Below, piece by piece: positions 1 through 6,713 of a stretch of 8,822 nt of DNA; the first letter of the stretch is position 1; each line of letters begins with the position of its first letter. Source of the DNA: Burkholderiaceae bacterium (lineage in GTDB: Bacteria > Pseudomonadota > Gammaproteobacteria > Burkholderiales > Burkholderiaceae); the NCBI GenBank assembly GCA_017998575.1, contig JAGOCV010000164.1, positions 1-8,822 on the forward strand. Direction: 5' to 3'. The notes beneath the pieces were generated by a model. That model did not search any database and was not told the DNA's origin. It saw nothing but the letters and a program-made list of their open reading frames with translations. The position numbers were made by a program, and so were the translations under genes.

Positions 1-114
1 GTTGAAGTGCTGCAGCGAGATGCAGTGCAGGGCATCGTCGGCGTCGAGGCTCGTGAGGCTTTGCACGTCGCCTTCGAGGAAGACTGGCGCGCTGTGGGTC
101 GTCGGCGCGCTCAT
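1..114 (-). CDS. N-terminal fragment of an unrecognised protein (runs off left edge)
   Basis: Read on the minus strand, an ATG at 114-112 opens a frame with no stop to the window edge, giving 38 residues that begin MSAPTTHSAPVFLEGDV and continue as a fairly polar segment. The start is supported by a GGAG Shine-Dalgarno centred 8 nt upstream (plus-strand 123-126). The gene is therefore very probably real and is transcribed divergently from the ATP-grasp operon. I see no signal peptide and no motif that names a family. The rest of the gene lies outside the window, so no function is proposed. An overlapping plus-strand frame (7-213) has no comparable start and looks like its shadow. Confidence 0.6.
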   Translation of the reverse strand, partial: MSAPTTHSAPVFLEGDVQSLTSLDADDALHCISLQHFN

Positions 115-186
115 CGGGTGGGCTCCGACGGGAGTGCTACTGGCTTCTGTCGTGGACTTTGGGGTTTCGGGTGCTTCAGGAACAGC

Positions 187-213
187 ATGACTCGCTTTCT
201 TCAGGTGTGCTAG
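187..213 (+). other. Possible 8-codon leader micro-ORF
   Basis: ATG at 187 is preceded by AGGA (178-181) with a 5-nt spacer, an acceptable Shine-Dalgarno, and opens the short frame MTRFLQVC followed by TAG. Its last codons and stop lie inside the imperfect palindrome at 202-220. It lies about 150 nt ahead of the likely ATP-grasp start. It could be a leader peptide if the operon promoter lies further upstream, but a frame this short can easily arise by chance. No run of identical regulatory codons of the kind seen in amino-acid attenuators is present. Confidence 0.15.
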
Positions 214-220
214 CAACCTG
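202..220. promoter_or_regulatory. Imperfect palindrome, candidate operator
   Basis: CAGGTGTGCTAGCAACCTG becomes a perfect 18-bp palindrome (CAGGTTGCT/AGCAACCTG) if the single G at 207 is skipped. It is centred on GCTAGC and lies between two divergently transcribed genes, a common place for the operator of a dimeric repressor. As RNA it would form only a short hairpin with a bulge and no loop, and no T-tract follows, so a terminator is unlikely. The regulator cannot be named. Confidence 0.3.
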
Positions 221-272
221 ACGCACCCTGCGCAAAACCCGAAGAGAAGTCATTCAACCGATGCAGCCATTC

Positions 273-288
273 GCAAACAATTGCAAAC
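273..288. repeat. GCAAAC direct repeat with 10-bp period
   Basis: GCAAACAATTGCAAAC holds two GCAAAC copies separated by AATT, so the copies recur every 10 bp and face the same side of the helix. It lies in the A/T-richest part of the control region, 74 nt before the likely ATP-grasp start. It could be a tandem binding site for a regulator or part of a promoter. It is short enough that chance is a real alternative. Confidence 0.2.
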
Positions 289-361
289 TCCCGACGTGAA
301 ATTTCTCAACACGTCTGTGATGGCAGCGTGCTCGCCCCTCAAGGCCGCCACCAATGCAACA

Positions 362-2995
362 ATGTCGGCTCCCGTGGAAAACCCCAGCGACTCCCTCTTC
401 CCCGACCAGGCCCAGGAAACGGCCGCCGAACTGGCGGCCTCGCTTGCGCCCGCCGCCGCGCCCGGCCATTACGACGAACTGCGTGGCCGCACGGCCGACG
501 CCGCCGCGGCCACGCCTGCTGCCGGCAAGCCGCTCGCGCCCGCCTGGGACGAGTTCTTTTCGCTGCTGGGTCATGCCGGCTTCCATGACCTGACGCGCCG
601 GCGCGCCAACCTCGAGCGGCAGATCCGCGACAACGGCGTCACCTACAACGTCTATGCCGACGCCGACGGACCGCAGCGGCCGTGGTCGCTCGACCTGTTC
701 CCGCTGATCGTCTCGCCCGAGAGCTGGAAGCAGATCGAGGCCGGCGTGCTGCAGCGCGTGCGCGTGCTCGACCGCGTGATGGCGGACGTGTACGGCCCGC
801 AGCGCCTGCTGGCCGAAGGCCTGCTGCCGCCGGCCCTGGTGCAGGGCCATCCGGGCTACCTGCGCCCGCTGCACGGCGTGCGGCCGGTGGGCGGCACGCA
901 CCTGCACATCGCCGCGTTCGATCTGGCGCGGGGGCCCGACGGCAACTGGTGGGTGGTCTCGCAGCGCACGCAGGCACCCTCGGGCCTGGGCTACCTGCTG
1001 GAAAACCGGCTCATCGTCTCGCGCACCTTCCCGCAGGCGTTCGAGACCATGGGTGTGCAGCGGCTGGCCGCCACCTACCGCGGCCTGATCGAAAACCTCA
1101 AGGCCATGAGTCCGGCGGGCGCCGATTCGCACATCGCGCTGCTCACGCCGGGGCCGTACAACGAAACCTACTTCGAGCACGCCTATCTGGCGCGCTACCT
1201 CGGCCTCACGCTGGTCGAGGGCAGCGACCTCACGGTGCGCGACCAGAAGCTCTACCTCAAGACGCTGCAGGGGCTGGAGCCGATCCACGGCCTGCTCAAG
1301 CGGCTGGACGACCAGTTCCTCGACCCGCTGGAATTGCGGCCCGATTCCACACTCGGCGTGCCGGGCCTGCTGCAGGCCATCCGCGCGGGCAACGTGCTGG
1401 TGGCCAATGCGCCGGGCTCGGCCTTCCTCGAATCCACGGCGCTGCTGGGCTTCCTGCCGGCGCTTGCGCGCCGCCTGCTGGGCGAAGAGCTGCTGCTGCC
1501 CGCCCTGCCCACCTGGTGGTGCGGCGAGCGCGCCGCGCTGGAGGAGGTGCTGCCGCAGCTGGGCGAGTGCGTCATCAAGCCCACCTACCCGGGCTCGGCC
1601 GCGCACGAATCGTTTGAAGCCGTGCTCGGCCGCGGGCTGGACCGCCGCGCGCTCGACGAATGGTCGGGCCGTATCGTGCGCCAGGGCGACGTGCACACCG
1701 TGCAGGCCTTCCTGCCCATGTCGCAGATGCCCACCTGGGACGACGGCCCGCGCCGCGCGCGCATCGCACCACGCTCGGTGATGCTGCGCGTGTTCGCCGT
1801 GGCCGACGGCGAGCAACGCTGGCGCGTGCTGCCGGGCGGCCTGGCCCGCATCGCCACCGCCGACGAAGAGATCACGTCCATGCAGCGCGGCGGCAGCAGT
1901 GCCGATGCCTGGGTGCTCACGCACGGCACGGTCGATTCGACCACGCTGCTGCAGCCGCATCTCACGCCTGCCTCCATCGCCACGCGGCGGCGCCTGGTCA
2001 CCAGCCGCGCGGCCGAGAACCTTTTCTGGCTGGGCCGCTACAGCGAGCGCAGCGAGAACTCCACGCGGCTGGCCCGCCTCACGCTGCAGAGCCTGGGCGG
2101 CGAAGACCAGTCGTCGCAGCCGCTGCTGGCCTGGCTGACCGAGCTGGCCGTGCACGGCGGCCTGGTGTTGCCTTCGGTGCCGCCGGCCACGCAGGCGCGC
2201 CGCGTGTTCGAGCGATCGCTGGTCGCATCGCTGGGCGACACGCACAACGCCACCAGCGTGGGCTACAACCTGCAGGCCGTGAAGGGCGCCGCCAGCGCCG
2301 TGCGCGAGCGGCTGTCGCAGGAGCACTGGAACGTCATCGTCGGCGCCGAGCACGAGTTCTTCCGCCGCACCGCAGAGCAGGCCGCCGAGGGCGGGCATTC
2401 GCCGCTCGAAGCCATGCGCCTGCTCGAAGCCACCAGCGGCCACCTGGCCGCCATGACGGGCGCGCAGACCGACCGCATGACGCGCGACGACGGCTGGCGG
2501 TTGCTGTCCATCGGCCGCCACATCGAGCGGCTGGGCTTCCTGGCCGGCGCGCTGGCCGAGGCGTTCGAAACCGGTGCCGTGCACGACGCAGGCGGCTTCG
2601 AGGCGCTGATCGCGCTGTTCGACAGCACCATCACCTTCCATGCGCAGTACCAGCAAAGCCGCGAAGTCGCGGCCCTGCTCGATCTGCTCGTGCTCGACCG
2701 CGACAACCCGCGTGCCTTGGGCTGGGTGCTGCAGACGCTGCGCGGCCGCCTGGCCAAGCTGGCGGCCAGCAGCCTCCATACAGGCGCGGGCCAGGCACCG
2801 GATCTGGCGCACACGCTGCCCGACCCGGCCACCTGGGTGCTGGGCGAGATCTGCGAGCCCGGCGAGGACGGCAGCTATCCCGCGCTGCTGGCGCTGCTGG
2901 CGCACTGCACCGATGCGGCCTATCGCGTGTCCGACGCCATCAGCGCCCACTACTTCACGCATTCGGGCGAAGCCAAACAGAGCCTGGGAGCCTGA
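362..2995 (+). CDS. Circularly permuted type 2 ATP-grasp / Alpha-E domain fusion protein
   Basis: The 877-residue protein fuses two domains that are separate genes in many bacteria. Residues ~45-530 are a circularly permuted ATP-grasp (CP_ATPgrasp_2, formerly DUF404/DUF407). They include LDRVMADVYGPQRLL, PGPYNETYFEHAYLARYLG (from residue 263), the long block ending in GNVLVANAPGSAFLES, and VIKPTYPG with a probable nucleotide-binding Lys406. Residues ~545-860 are an Alpha-E domain (formerly DUF403), opening with the hallmark AENLFWLGRYSERSEN. ATP-grasp enzymes activate carboxylates for amide bond formation, and this family is predicted to be an amidoligase. The substrate is unknown. No signal peptide or membrane segment is seen, so it is probably cytosolic. 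The start is uncertain: ATG 362 is chosen because family N-termini are variable and low in complexity, and the in-frame TTG 281, GTG 296 and ATG 320 also lack a good ribosome binding site. First gene of the operon, 12 nt before the transglutaminase. Confidence 0.93.
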   Translation: MSAPVENPSDSLFPDQAQETAAELAASLAPAAAPGHYDELRGRTADAAAATPAAGKPLAPAWDEFFSLLGHAGFHDLTRRRANLERQIRDNGVTYNVYADADGPQRPWSLDLFPLIVSPESWKQIEAGVLQRVRVLDRVMADVYGPQRLLAEGLLPPALVQGHPGYLRPLHGVRPVGGTHLHIAAFDLARGPDGNWWVVSQRTQAPSGLGYLLENRLIVSRTFPQAFETMGVQRLAATYRGLIENLKAMSPAGADSHIALLTPGPYNETYFEHAYLARYLGLTLVEGSDLTVRDQKLYLKTLQGLEPIHGLLKRLDDQFLDPLELRPDSTLGVPGLLQAIRAGNVLVANAPGSAFLESTALLGFLPALARRLLGEELLLPALPTWWCGERAALEEVLPQLGECVIKPTYPGSAAHESFEAVLGRGLDRRALDEWSGRIVRQGDVHTVQAFLPMSQMPTWDDGPRRARIAPRSVMLRVFAVADGEQRWRVLPGGLARIATADEEITSMQRGGSSADAWVLTHGTVDSTTLLQPHLTPASIATRRRLVTSRAAENLFWLGRYSERSENSTRLARLTLQSLGGEDQSSQPLLAWLTELAVHGGLVLPSVPPATQARRVFERSLVASLGDTHNATSVGYNLQAVKGAASAVRERLSQEHWNVIVGAEHEFFRRTAEQAAEGGHSPLEAMRLLEATSGHLAAMTGAQTDRMTRDDGWRLLSIGRHIERLGFLAGALAEAFETGAVHDAGGFEALIALFDSTITFHAQYQQSREVAALLDLLVLDRDNPRALGWVLQTLRGRLAKLAASSLHTGAGQAPDLAHTLPDPATWVLGEICEPGEDGSYPALLALLAHCTDAAYRVSDAISAHYFTHSGEAKQSLGA

Positions 2996-3000
2996 GGAAG
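2994..3000 (+). promoter_or_regulatory. Shine-Dalgarno overlapping the upstream stop codon
   Basis: GAGGAAG begins inside the TGA stop (2993-2995) of the ATP-grasp gene and lies 7 nt before the ATG at 3008. Ribosomes terminating on the first gene would stop on this site, which favours coupled translation of the ATP-grasp and transglutaminase proteins. It also fixes the start of the second gene. Confidence 0.7.
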
Positions 3001-3007
3001 ACGCGCC

Positions 3008-3946
3008 ATGCTGCTGCAGGTCACGCACGAAACCCGATACGACTACAGCCCGCCGGTGGAAACCGCGCAGCACATGGCGCACCTGCGCCCGCTCGATCTG
3101 CCCTGGCAGCGCGTGCTCTCGCACACGCTCACCATCTCGCCCGATCCGGCCCAGCAGGCCCAGGCGCGCGACGTGTTCGGCAACACGCGCGCCTTCTTCT
3201 CGCTGCCCGGCGCGCACGAAGAGCTGGCCGTGGTGGCCGAGAGCATCGTCGACACCGACGAGCCGCCGCGCCCCACCGCCAGCCTGCCCTGGGAGCAGGT
3301 GCGCGAACGCTTCCGCTACCACGCCGGTGCGGCGTTCGATGCGGCGGCCGAATTCGTGTTTCCCTCGCCCTACGTGCCACGCCACGAAGAGTTCTCGGCC
3401 TATGCGCGCCCCAGCTTCACGGCGGGGTTGCCGCTGCACCTGGCCGCGCGCGACCTGATGGACCGCATCCACACCGATTTCGAATACGACACGGCCAGCA
3501 CCGAGGTCAACACGCCGCCGCTCGAAGCGCTGGCGCAGCGGCGCGGCGTCTGCCAGGATTTCGCGCACGTGATGGTGGCCTGCCTGCGTTCGCTGGGCCT
3601 GCCGGCGCGCTACGTCAGCGGCTACCTGCTCACCGAGCCACCGCCGGGCCAGCCGCGCCTGGTGGGCAGCGACGCCTCGCACGCCTGGGTCTCGGTGTAT
3701 GCGCCCGACGCGCACGGCCGCGGCGCGTGGTTCGACCTGGACCCGACCAACAACCGCGCACCGGGCGAGGACTATGTGACACTCGCGCTCGGCCGCGACT
3801 ACTCCGACGTGTCGCCGATCCGGGGCGTCATCCACGGTGGCGCCCACCACACGCTGCATGTGGGCGTGACCGTGCAGCCCTGGAACCAACCGGCCGCGCC
3901 CGCTTCCAAAGAAACTCCAGACTCCAAGGAAAAAACCAGACCATGA
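3008..3946 (+). CDS. Transglutaminase-like cysteine peptidase family protein
   Basis: The 312-aa protein has a bacterial transglutaminase N-terminal domain (residues ~1-80: QVTHETRYDYSPPVETAQH, then LRPLDLPWQR) and a transglutaminase core (~150-250). The triad is visible: Cys182 in RRGVCQDFAHV, His225 in SDASHAWVSVYAP and Asp245 in WFDLDPTNN. Core proteins of this type are mostly thiol peptidases, amidases or acyltransferases rather than true cross-linkers. With no signal peptide it probably acts in the cytosol. Partnership with a circularly permuted ATP-grasp/Alpha-E protein is a recurrent bacterial pairing, interpreted as one enzyme making an amide-linked product and the other cleaving or transferring it. 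The last 15 residues are Lys-rich and look disordered. Its stop overlaps the RidA start as ATGA. The family call is certain, but the substrate is unknown. Confidence 0.93.
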   Translation: MLLQVTHETRYDYSPPVETAQHMAHLRPLDLPWQRVLSHTLTISPDPAQQAQARDVFGNTRAFFSLPGAHEELAVVAESIVDTDEPPRPTASLPWEQVRERFRYHAGAAFDAAAEFVFPSPYVPRHEEFSAYARPSFTAGLPLHLAARDLMDRIHTDFEYDTASTEVNTPPLEALAQRRGVCQDFAHVMVACLRSLGLPARYVSGYLLTEPPPGQPRLVGSDASHAWVSVYAPDAHGRGAWFDLDPTNNRAPGEDYVTLALGRDYSDVSPIRGVIHGGAHHTLHVGVTVQPWNQPAAPASKETPDSKEKTRP

Positions 3947-4410
3947 GCACCCCGAGCGTCTACGACAAGCTGAAAGCCCTGAACATCGAGCTGCCCCCGG
4001 TGGCCGTCCCCGCCGCCGCCTACGTGCCCTTCATGCGCACCGGCAATCTCGTTTTCCTCTCGGGCCACATCGCAAAGAAGGACGGCAAGGCGTGGGTCGG
4101 CCAGCTGGGCACCGACATGGACACCGCCACCGCCAAGGCAGCCGCGCGCGCCGTCGCCATCGATCTGATGGGCACCCTGCATGCCGCCGTGGGCGACCTG
4201 AACAAGGTCACGCGCATCGTCAAGGTGCTCAGTCTGGTCAACTCCAGCGGCAGCTACACCGAGCAGCACCTGGTCACCAACGGCTGCAGCGAACTGATTG
4301 GCGAAGTCTTCGGCGAGCGCGGCGCCCATGCCCGCAGCGCCTTCGGCGTGGCCCAGTTGCCGATGGGCGCCTGCGTCGAGATCGAACTGATCGCCGAGGT
4401 GGCCGCATGA
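3943..4410 (+). CDS. RidA/YjgF family protein
   Basis: This 155-aa protein belongs to the RidA (YjgF/YER057c/UK114) superfamily, whose best-known members hydrolyse reactive enamines and imines released by PLP enzymes. Seen here: FMRTGNLVFLSGHIAKKDG near the N-terminus, a central segment with TRIVKVLSLVNSSGSY, and HARSAFGVAQLPMGACVEIE near the end. Arg131 in HARSAFGV aligns by motif with the essential Arg105 of Escherichia coli RidA, so imine-deaminase chemistry is possible. The length and the RSAFGVAQLPMG pattern fit the longer RidA-like subgroup rather than archetypal RidA (about 128 aa), so the exact substrate is uncertain. The start is set by the ATGA overlap with the transglutaminase stop and an AAGGA 12 nt upstream. 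The protein should be a cytosolic trimer, as is usual for the family. Confidence 0.93.
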   Translation: MSTPSVYDKLKALNIELPPVAVPAAAYVPFMRTGNLVFLSGHIAKKDGKAWVGQLGTDMDTATAKAAARAVAIDLMGTLHAAVGDLNKVTRIVKVLSLVNSSGSYTEQHLVTNGCSELIGEVFGERGAHARSAFGVAQLPMGACVEIELIAEVAA

Positions 4411-4445
4411 CACGCGCACTGCGCACGGCGGAGTCCGCACGATGA
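4407..4445 (+). other. 12-codon coupling micro-ORF between ridA-like gene and dsbB
   Basis: An ATG at 4407 overlaps the RidA TGA (ATGA, 4407-4410). It opens MTRALRTAESAR and ends in a TGA at 4443-4445 that overlaps the DsbB ATG (ATGA, 4442-4445). A terminating ribosome could thus pass through to the next start without leaving the message. The DsbB start also has its own GGAG at 4430-4433, inside this micro-ORF. The peptide is unlikely to have a function, and the arrangement may be accidental. Confidence 0.25.
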
Positions 4446-4927
4446 GCCGCCGCGGCTATTCGTCTTCGGTGTGGCTGCTGATCGTCGCCGTGATCAGCTT
4501 TGCGGCAGTGGGGGCGGCGCTGGTGTCGCAGTACTACTTCGATCTCCAGCCCTGTCCCTGGTGCACCTTCCAGCGTCTGCTGTTCATCGTGACCGGCCTG
4601 CTCGCGCTGTTCGCCGCCGTGATGCCCGGCGTGCTGCAGCGCCTGCTGGCCCTGCTGGCGGCTGCCGCCGCGCTGGGCGGCGTGGCCAGCGCACTGTGGC
4701 AGCACTTCGTGGCGGCCGCCAGCGATTCGTGCGCCATGACCTTCGCCGACAACGTGATGGGCCAGCTGCGGCTGTTCGACCTGGCACCCTCGGTGTTCTC
4801 GCCCACGGCATCGTGCGCCGAAGCGGCGGTCAAGCTGCTGGGCGTTCCCTACGAGTTCTACAGCCTGGCGCTGTTCGCGTTCGGCGCCATCGTCTGCCTG
4901 CGCGCCGTGTTCCGGCGCGGCGCCTGA
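4442..4927 (+). CDS. dsbB: Disulfide bond formation protein B (DsbB)
   Basis: The 161-aa inner-membrane protein reoxidises the periplasmic thiol oxidase DsbA and passes the electrons to quinone. Four hydrophobic segments are visible at about residues 10-29, 44-62, 65-88 and 138-156. The first periplasmic loop carries the redox pair Cys38-Pro-Trp-Cys41, followed by Arg45, which matches the quinone-site Arg48 in the E. coli CVLCIYER motif. The second loop carries Cys97 (SDSCAMTF) and Cys125 (TASCAEA), equivalent to E. coli Cys104 and Cys130. All catalytic residues are present and the length is normal. The start has a GGAG 8 nt upstream. It is the last gene of the plus-strand operon, with a stem-loop structure close behind. 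Whether it serves general protein oxidation or something operon-specific cannot be told from the sequence. Confidence 0.95.
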   Translation: MSRRGYSSSVWLLIVAVISFAAVGAALVSQYYFDLQPCPWCTFQRLLFIVTGLLALFAAVMPGVLQRLLALLAAAAALGGVASALWQHFVAAASDSCAMTFADNVMGQLRLFDLAPSVFSPTASCAEAAVKLLGVPYEFYSLALFAFGAIVCLRAVFRRGA

Positions 4928-4936
4928 ACGTCACGG

Positions 4937-4980
4937 GCGCGGCCACCTGCCCCGGCAGGTGAACGCCGGGCCGGCCGCGC
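4937..4980. terminator. Nested stem-loop between convergent operons
   Basis: An inner hairpin pairs 4944-4950 with 4955-4961 (CACCTGC/GCAGGTG, CCCG loop). An outer stem pairs GCGCGGCC (4937-4944) with GGCCGCGC (4973-4980), sharing or competing for base 4944. The structure lies 9 nt after the dsbB stop and 3 nt after the minus-strand carboxylase stop, so it can act on both transcripts. There is no T-tract on either strand, so it may be a weak intrinsic terminator, a 3'-end stabiliser, or an RNA barrier working with Rho. Confidence 0.45.
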
Positions 4981-4983
4981 GCG

Positions 4984-6711
4984 TCAACCGATGCGCGCCA
5001 TGGGTGCGCCGGCCGCCAGCGCAGCGCCGGCATCGGCCAGCCGCGCGATCCGGCCCTCGCGCGGCGCCTGCACCTGCATCTCCATCTTCATCGCCTCCAT
5101 CACGGCGATGGTGTCGCCAGCACTCACGGCAGCACCCTCTTGCACCTTCCACGCCAGCAGCGTGCCCGCAATCGGCGCAGCCACGATGCCGTCGTCGTCC
5201 GCCTGCGCTGGCCCCGGGCCCGCAGCCGTCCCGCCACCCGCCGTCCACCCGCTCAACAGCGACGACGGCAGCCCCAGCATCACGCGTCGGCCATCGATTT
5301 CGATCGCCGTGCGCACCAGGCCCGGCGCCGCGGGCGGATCGACACGCGCGGCGGCGGCCAGCGGCCCGGCGAAGTCGGTCTCGATCCAGCGCGTGTGCAC
5401 CCGGAAGGCGCCATCGGTGGCGGCGAAGTCGGGGTGATCGACCACGGCGCGGTGGAACGGCAGCACCGACGCCACGCCTTCGATGCGGAATTCACGTAGC
5501 GCGCGGCGCGCGCGCGCCAGGGCTTCGGTGCGCGTGGCGCCGCTCACCACCAGCTTGGCCATCAGCGAATCGAAAGTTCCCGGCACCACCGAGCCGGCGA
5601 CCACGCCGCTGTCCAGGCGCACGCCCGGCCCGGAAGGCGGATCGAACCGCGTGACCGGCCCCGGCGTGGGCAGGAAGCCACGGCCGGCGTCTTCGGCATT
5701 GATGCGGAATTCGAAGCTGTGCCCCTGCGGCGCGGGGGTATCGGCCAGCGCGAGCGGCAGGCCCTCGGCGATGCGCAGCTGCAGCCGCACGAGATCGAGG
5801 CCGGTGGTTTGTTCGGTCACCGGATGCTCTACCTGCAGCCGCGTGTTGACCTCCAGGAAAGACAGCGTGCCATCGCCCGCCAGCAGGAACTCCACCGTAC
5901 CGGCACCGACATAGCCCGCGGCGGCGCAGATGTCGCGGGCGGCGGCGTGAATGCGCGCGCGCTGCGCGTCGGTGAGGAACGGCGCCGGCGCTTCCTCCAC
6001 CAGCTTCTGGTTGCGCCGCTGCAGCGAACAGTCACGCGTGCCCAGCACCACCACCTGGCCGTGCATGTCCGCCACCACCTGGGCCTCGATGTGGCGAGGC
6101 CGGTCGAGGAAACGTTCGACGAAGCACTCGCCGCGCCCGAACGCGGCGACCGCCTCGCGCATCGCCGATTCGTAGAGCGGCTCCACCTCGTCCATGCGCC
6201 AGGCCACCCTCATGCCGCGGCCGCCGCCGCCGAACGCGGCCTTGATGATGATGGGCAGCCCATGCTCGCGGGCGAAGGCCAGCGCCTGGGCCGCACCGGC
6301 GATCGGGCCCGGCGTGCCCGCCACCAGCGGCGCCCCGGCACGCTCGGCGATGCGCCGCGCCTGCACCTTGTCGCCCAGCGCCGCGATGACCTGCGCCGGC
6401 GGGCCGATCCAGGTGAGGCCCGCATCGACCACCGCCTGCGCGAAGGGCGCGCTTTCGGAGAGGAAGCCGTAACCCGGGTGCACGGCGTCAGCGCCGCTGC
6501 GGCGTGCCACGTCCAGCAGCGCCGCGATGTCGAGGTAGGTCTCGGCGGGCCGCTGCCCGGGCAGCGCCCATGCCTCGTCGGCCAGGCGCACGTGGAGCGC
6601 GTCGGCATCGGGATCGGCATAGACGGCCACGCTGGCCACGCCATGGTCGGCGCAGGCGCGTGCGATGCGGACGGCGATTTCGCCACGGTTGGCGATCAGG
6701 ACTTTCTTCAT
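4984..6711 (-). CDS. Biotin carboxylase with fused C-terminal biotinyl (BCCP) domain
   Basis: The 575-aa protein carboxylates its own biotin with ATP and bicarbonate. Residues 1-445 are a full biotin carboxylase: [23 protein letters not shown]-grasp Lys157 before [27 protein letters not shown], and [17 protein letters not shown], where Glu287, Arg291 and Glu295 match E. coli AccC Glu288, Arg292 and Glu296. Residues ~508-575 are a biotinyl domain with biotin-accepting Lys542 in MEAMKMEM. Only about 60 residues lie between, so the BT domain of longer acyl-CoA carboxylase alpha subunits (about 665 aa) is missing. The start ATG lies 2 nt after the stop of the pxpB-pxpC fusion, which points to coupled translation. 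There is no strong Shine-Dalgarno. No acyl-CoA-type carboxyltransferase gene is seen nearby. The adjacent AHS1-AHS2 protein is homologous to the urea carboxylase carboxyltransferase and is the obvious candidate partner. Annotation as generic acetyl-CoA carboxylase AccC would be misleading. Confidence 0.93.
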   Translation of the reverse strand: MKKVLIANRGEIAVRIARACADHGVASVAVYADPDADALHVRLADEAWALPGQRPAETYLDIAALLDVARRSGADAVHPGYGFLSESAPFAQAVVDAGLTWIGPPAQVIAALGDKVQARRIAERAGAPLVAGTPGPIAGAAQALAFAREHGLPIIIKAAFGGGGRGMRVAWRMDEVEPLYESAMREAVAAFGRGECFVERFLDRPRHIEAQVVADMHGQVVVLGTRDCSLQRRNQKLVEEAPAPFLTDAQRARIHAAARDICAAAGYVGAGTVEFLLAGDGTLSFLEVNTRLQVEHPVTEQTTGLDLVRLQLRIAEGLPLALADTPAPQGHSFEFRINAEDAGRGFLPTPGPVTRFDPPSGPGVRLDSGVVAGSVVPGTFDSLMAKLVVSGATRTEALARARRALREFRIEGVASVLPFHRAVVDHPDFAATDGAFRVHTRWIETDFAGPLAAAARVDPPAAPGLVRTAIEIDGRRVMLGLPSSLLSGWTAGGGTAAGPGPAQADDDGIVAAPIAGTLLAWKVQEGAAVSAGDTIAVMEAMKMEMQVQAPREGRIARLADAGAALAAGAPMARIG

Positions 6712-6713
6712 GT

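Larger units (their letters stand above)
115..361. promoter_or_regulatory. Divergent intergenic control region
   Basis: About 250 bp separate the minus-strand partial gene from the likely start of the plus-strand ATP-grasp gene. The stretch around 230-310 is visibly richer in A and T than the flanking genes, as expected for promoters. I cannot assign a convincing -35/-10 pair on the plus strand. On the minus strand, a weak TTGTTT/TTGAAT pair with a 17-nt spacer can be read within 250-282. The region also holds an imperfect palindrome (202-220), a phased direct repeat (273-288) and a micro-ORF (187-213), listed separately. The divergent layout suggests that both transcripts start here, and possibly share regulation. 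Confidence 0.5.

Noticed and set aside
281..361. A 27-residue N-terminal extension of the ATP-grasp protein from TTG 281
   Set aside because: There is no Shine-Dalgarno, the start codon is TTG, and it overlaps the AT-rich repeat-bearing control region. It is not excluded, but ATG 362 is simpler.
254..3889. Minus-strand open frame of 1211 codons opposite the ATP-grasp and transglutaminase genes
   Set aside because: It is fully antisense to two genes with clear family motifs. Its translation is rich in Arg, Gly, His and Gln with no recognisable domain, as expected from the GC-biased complement of real codons.
1660..4410. Plus-strand open frame of 916 codons spanning three genes
   Set aside because: Its upstream part is an out-of-frame, Arg/Ala-rich translation of the ATP-grasp and transglutaminase genes. 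It simply runs in frame into the true RidA-like gene, which starts at 3943.
4984..6711. Housekeeping acetyl-CoA carboxylase AccC
   Set aside because: Housekeeping AccC is about 450 aa without a biotinyl domain and usually lies next to accB. This protein carries its own biotinyl domain and is in an operon with pxpA and pxpBC.
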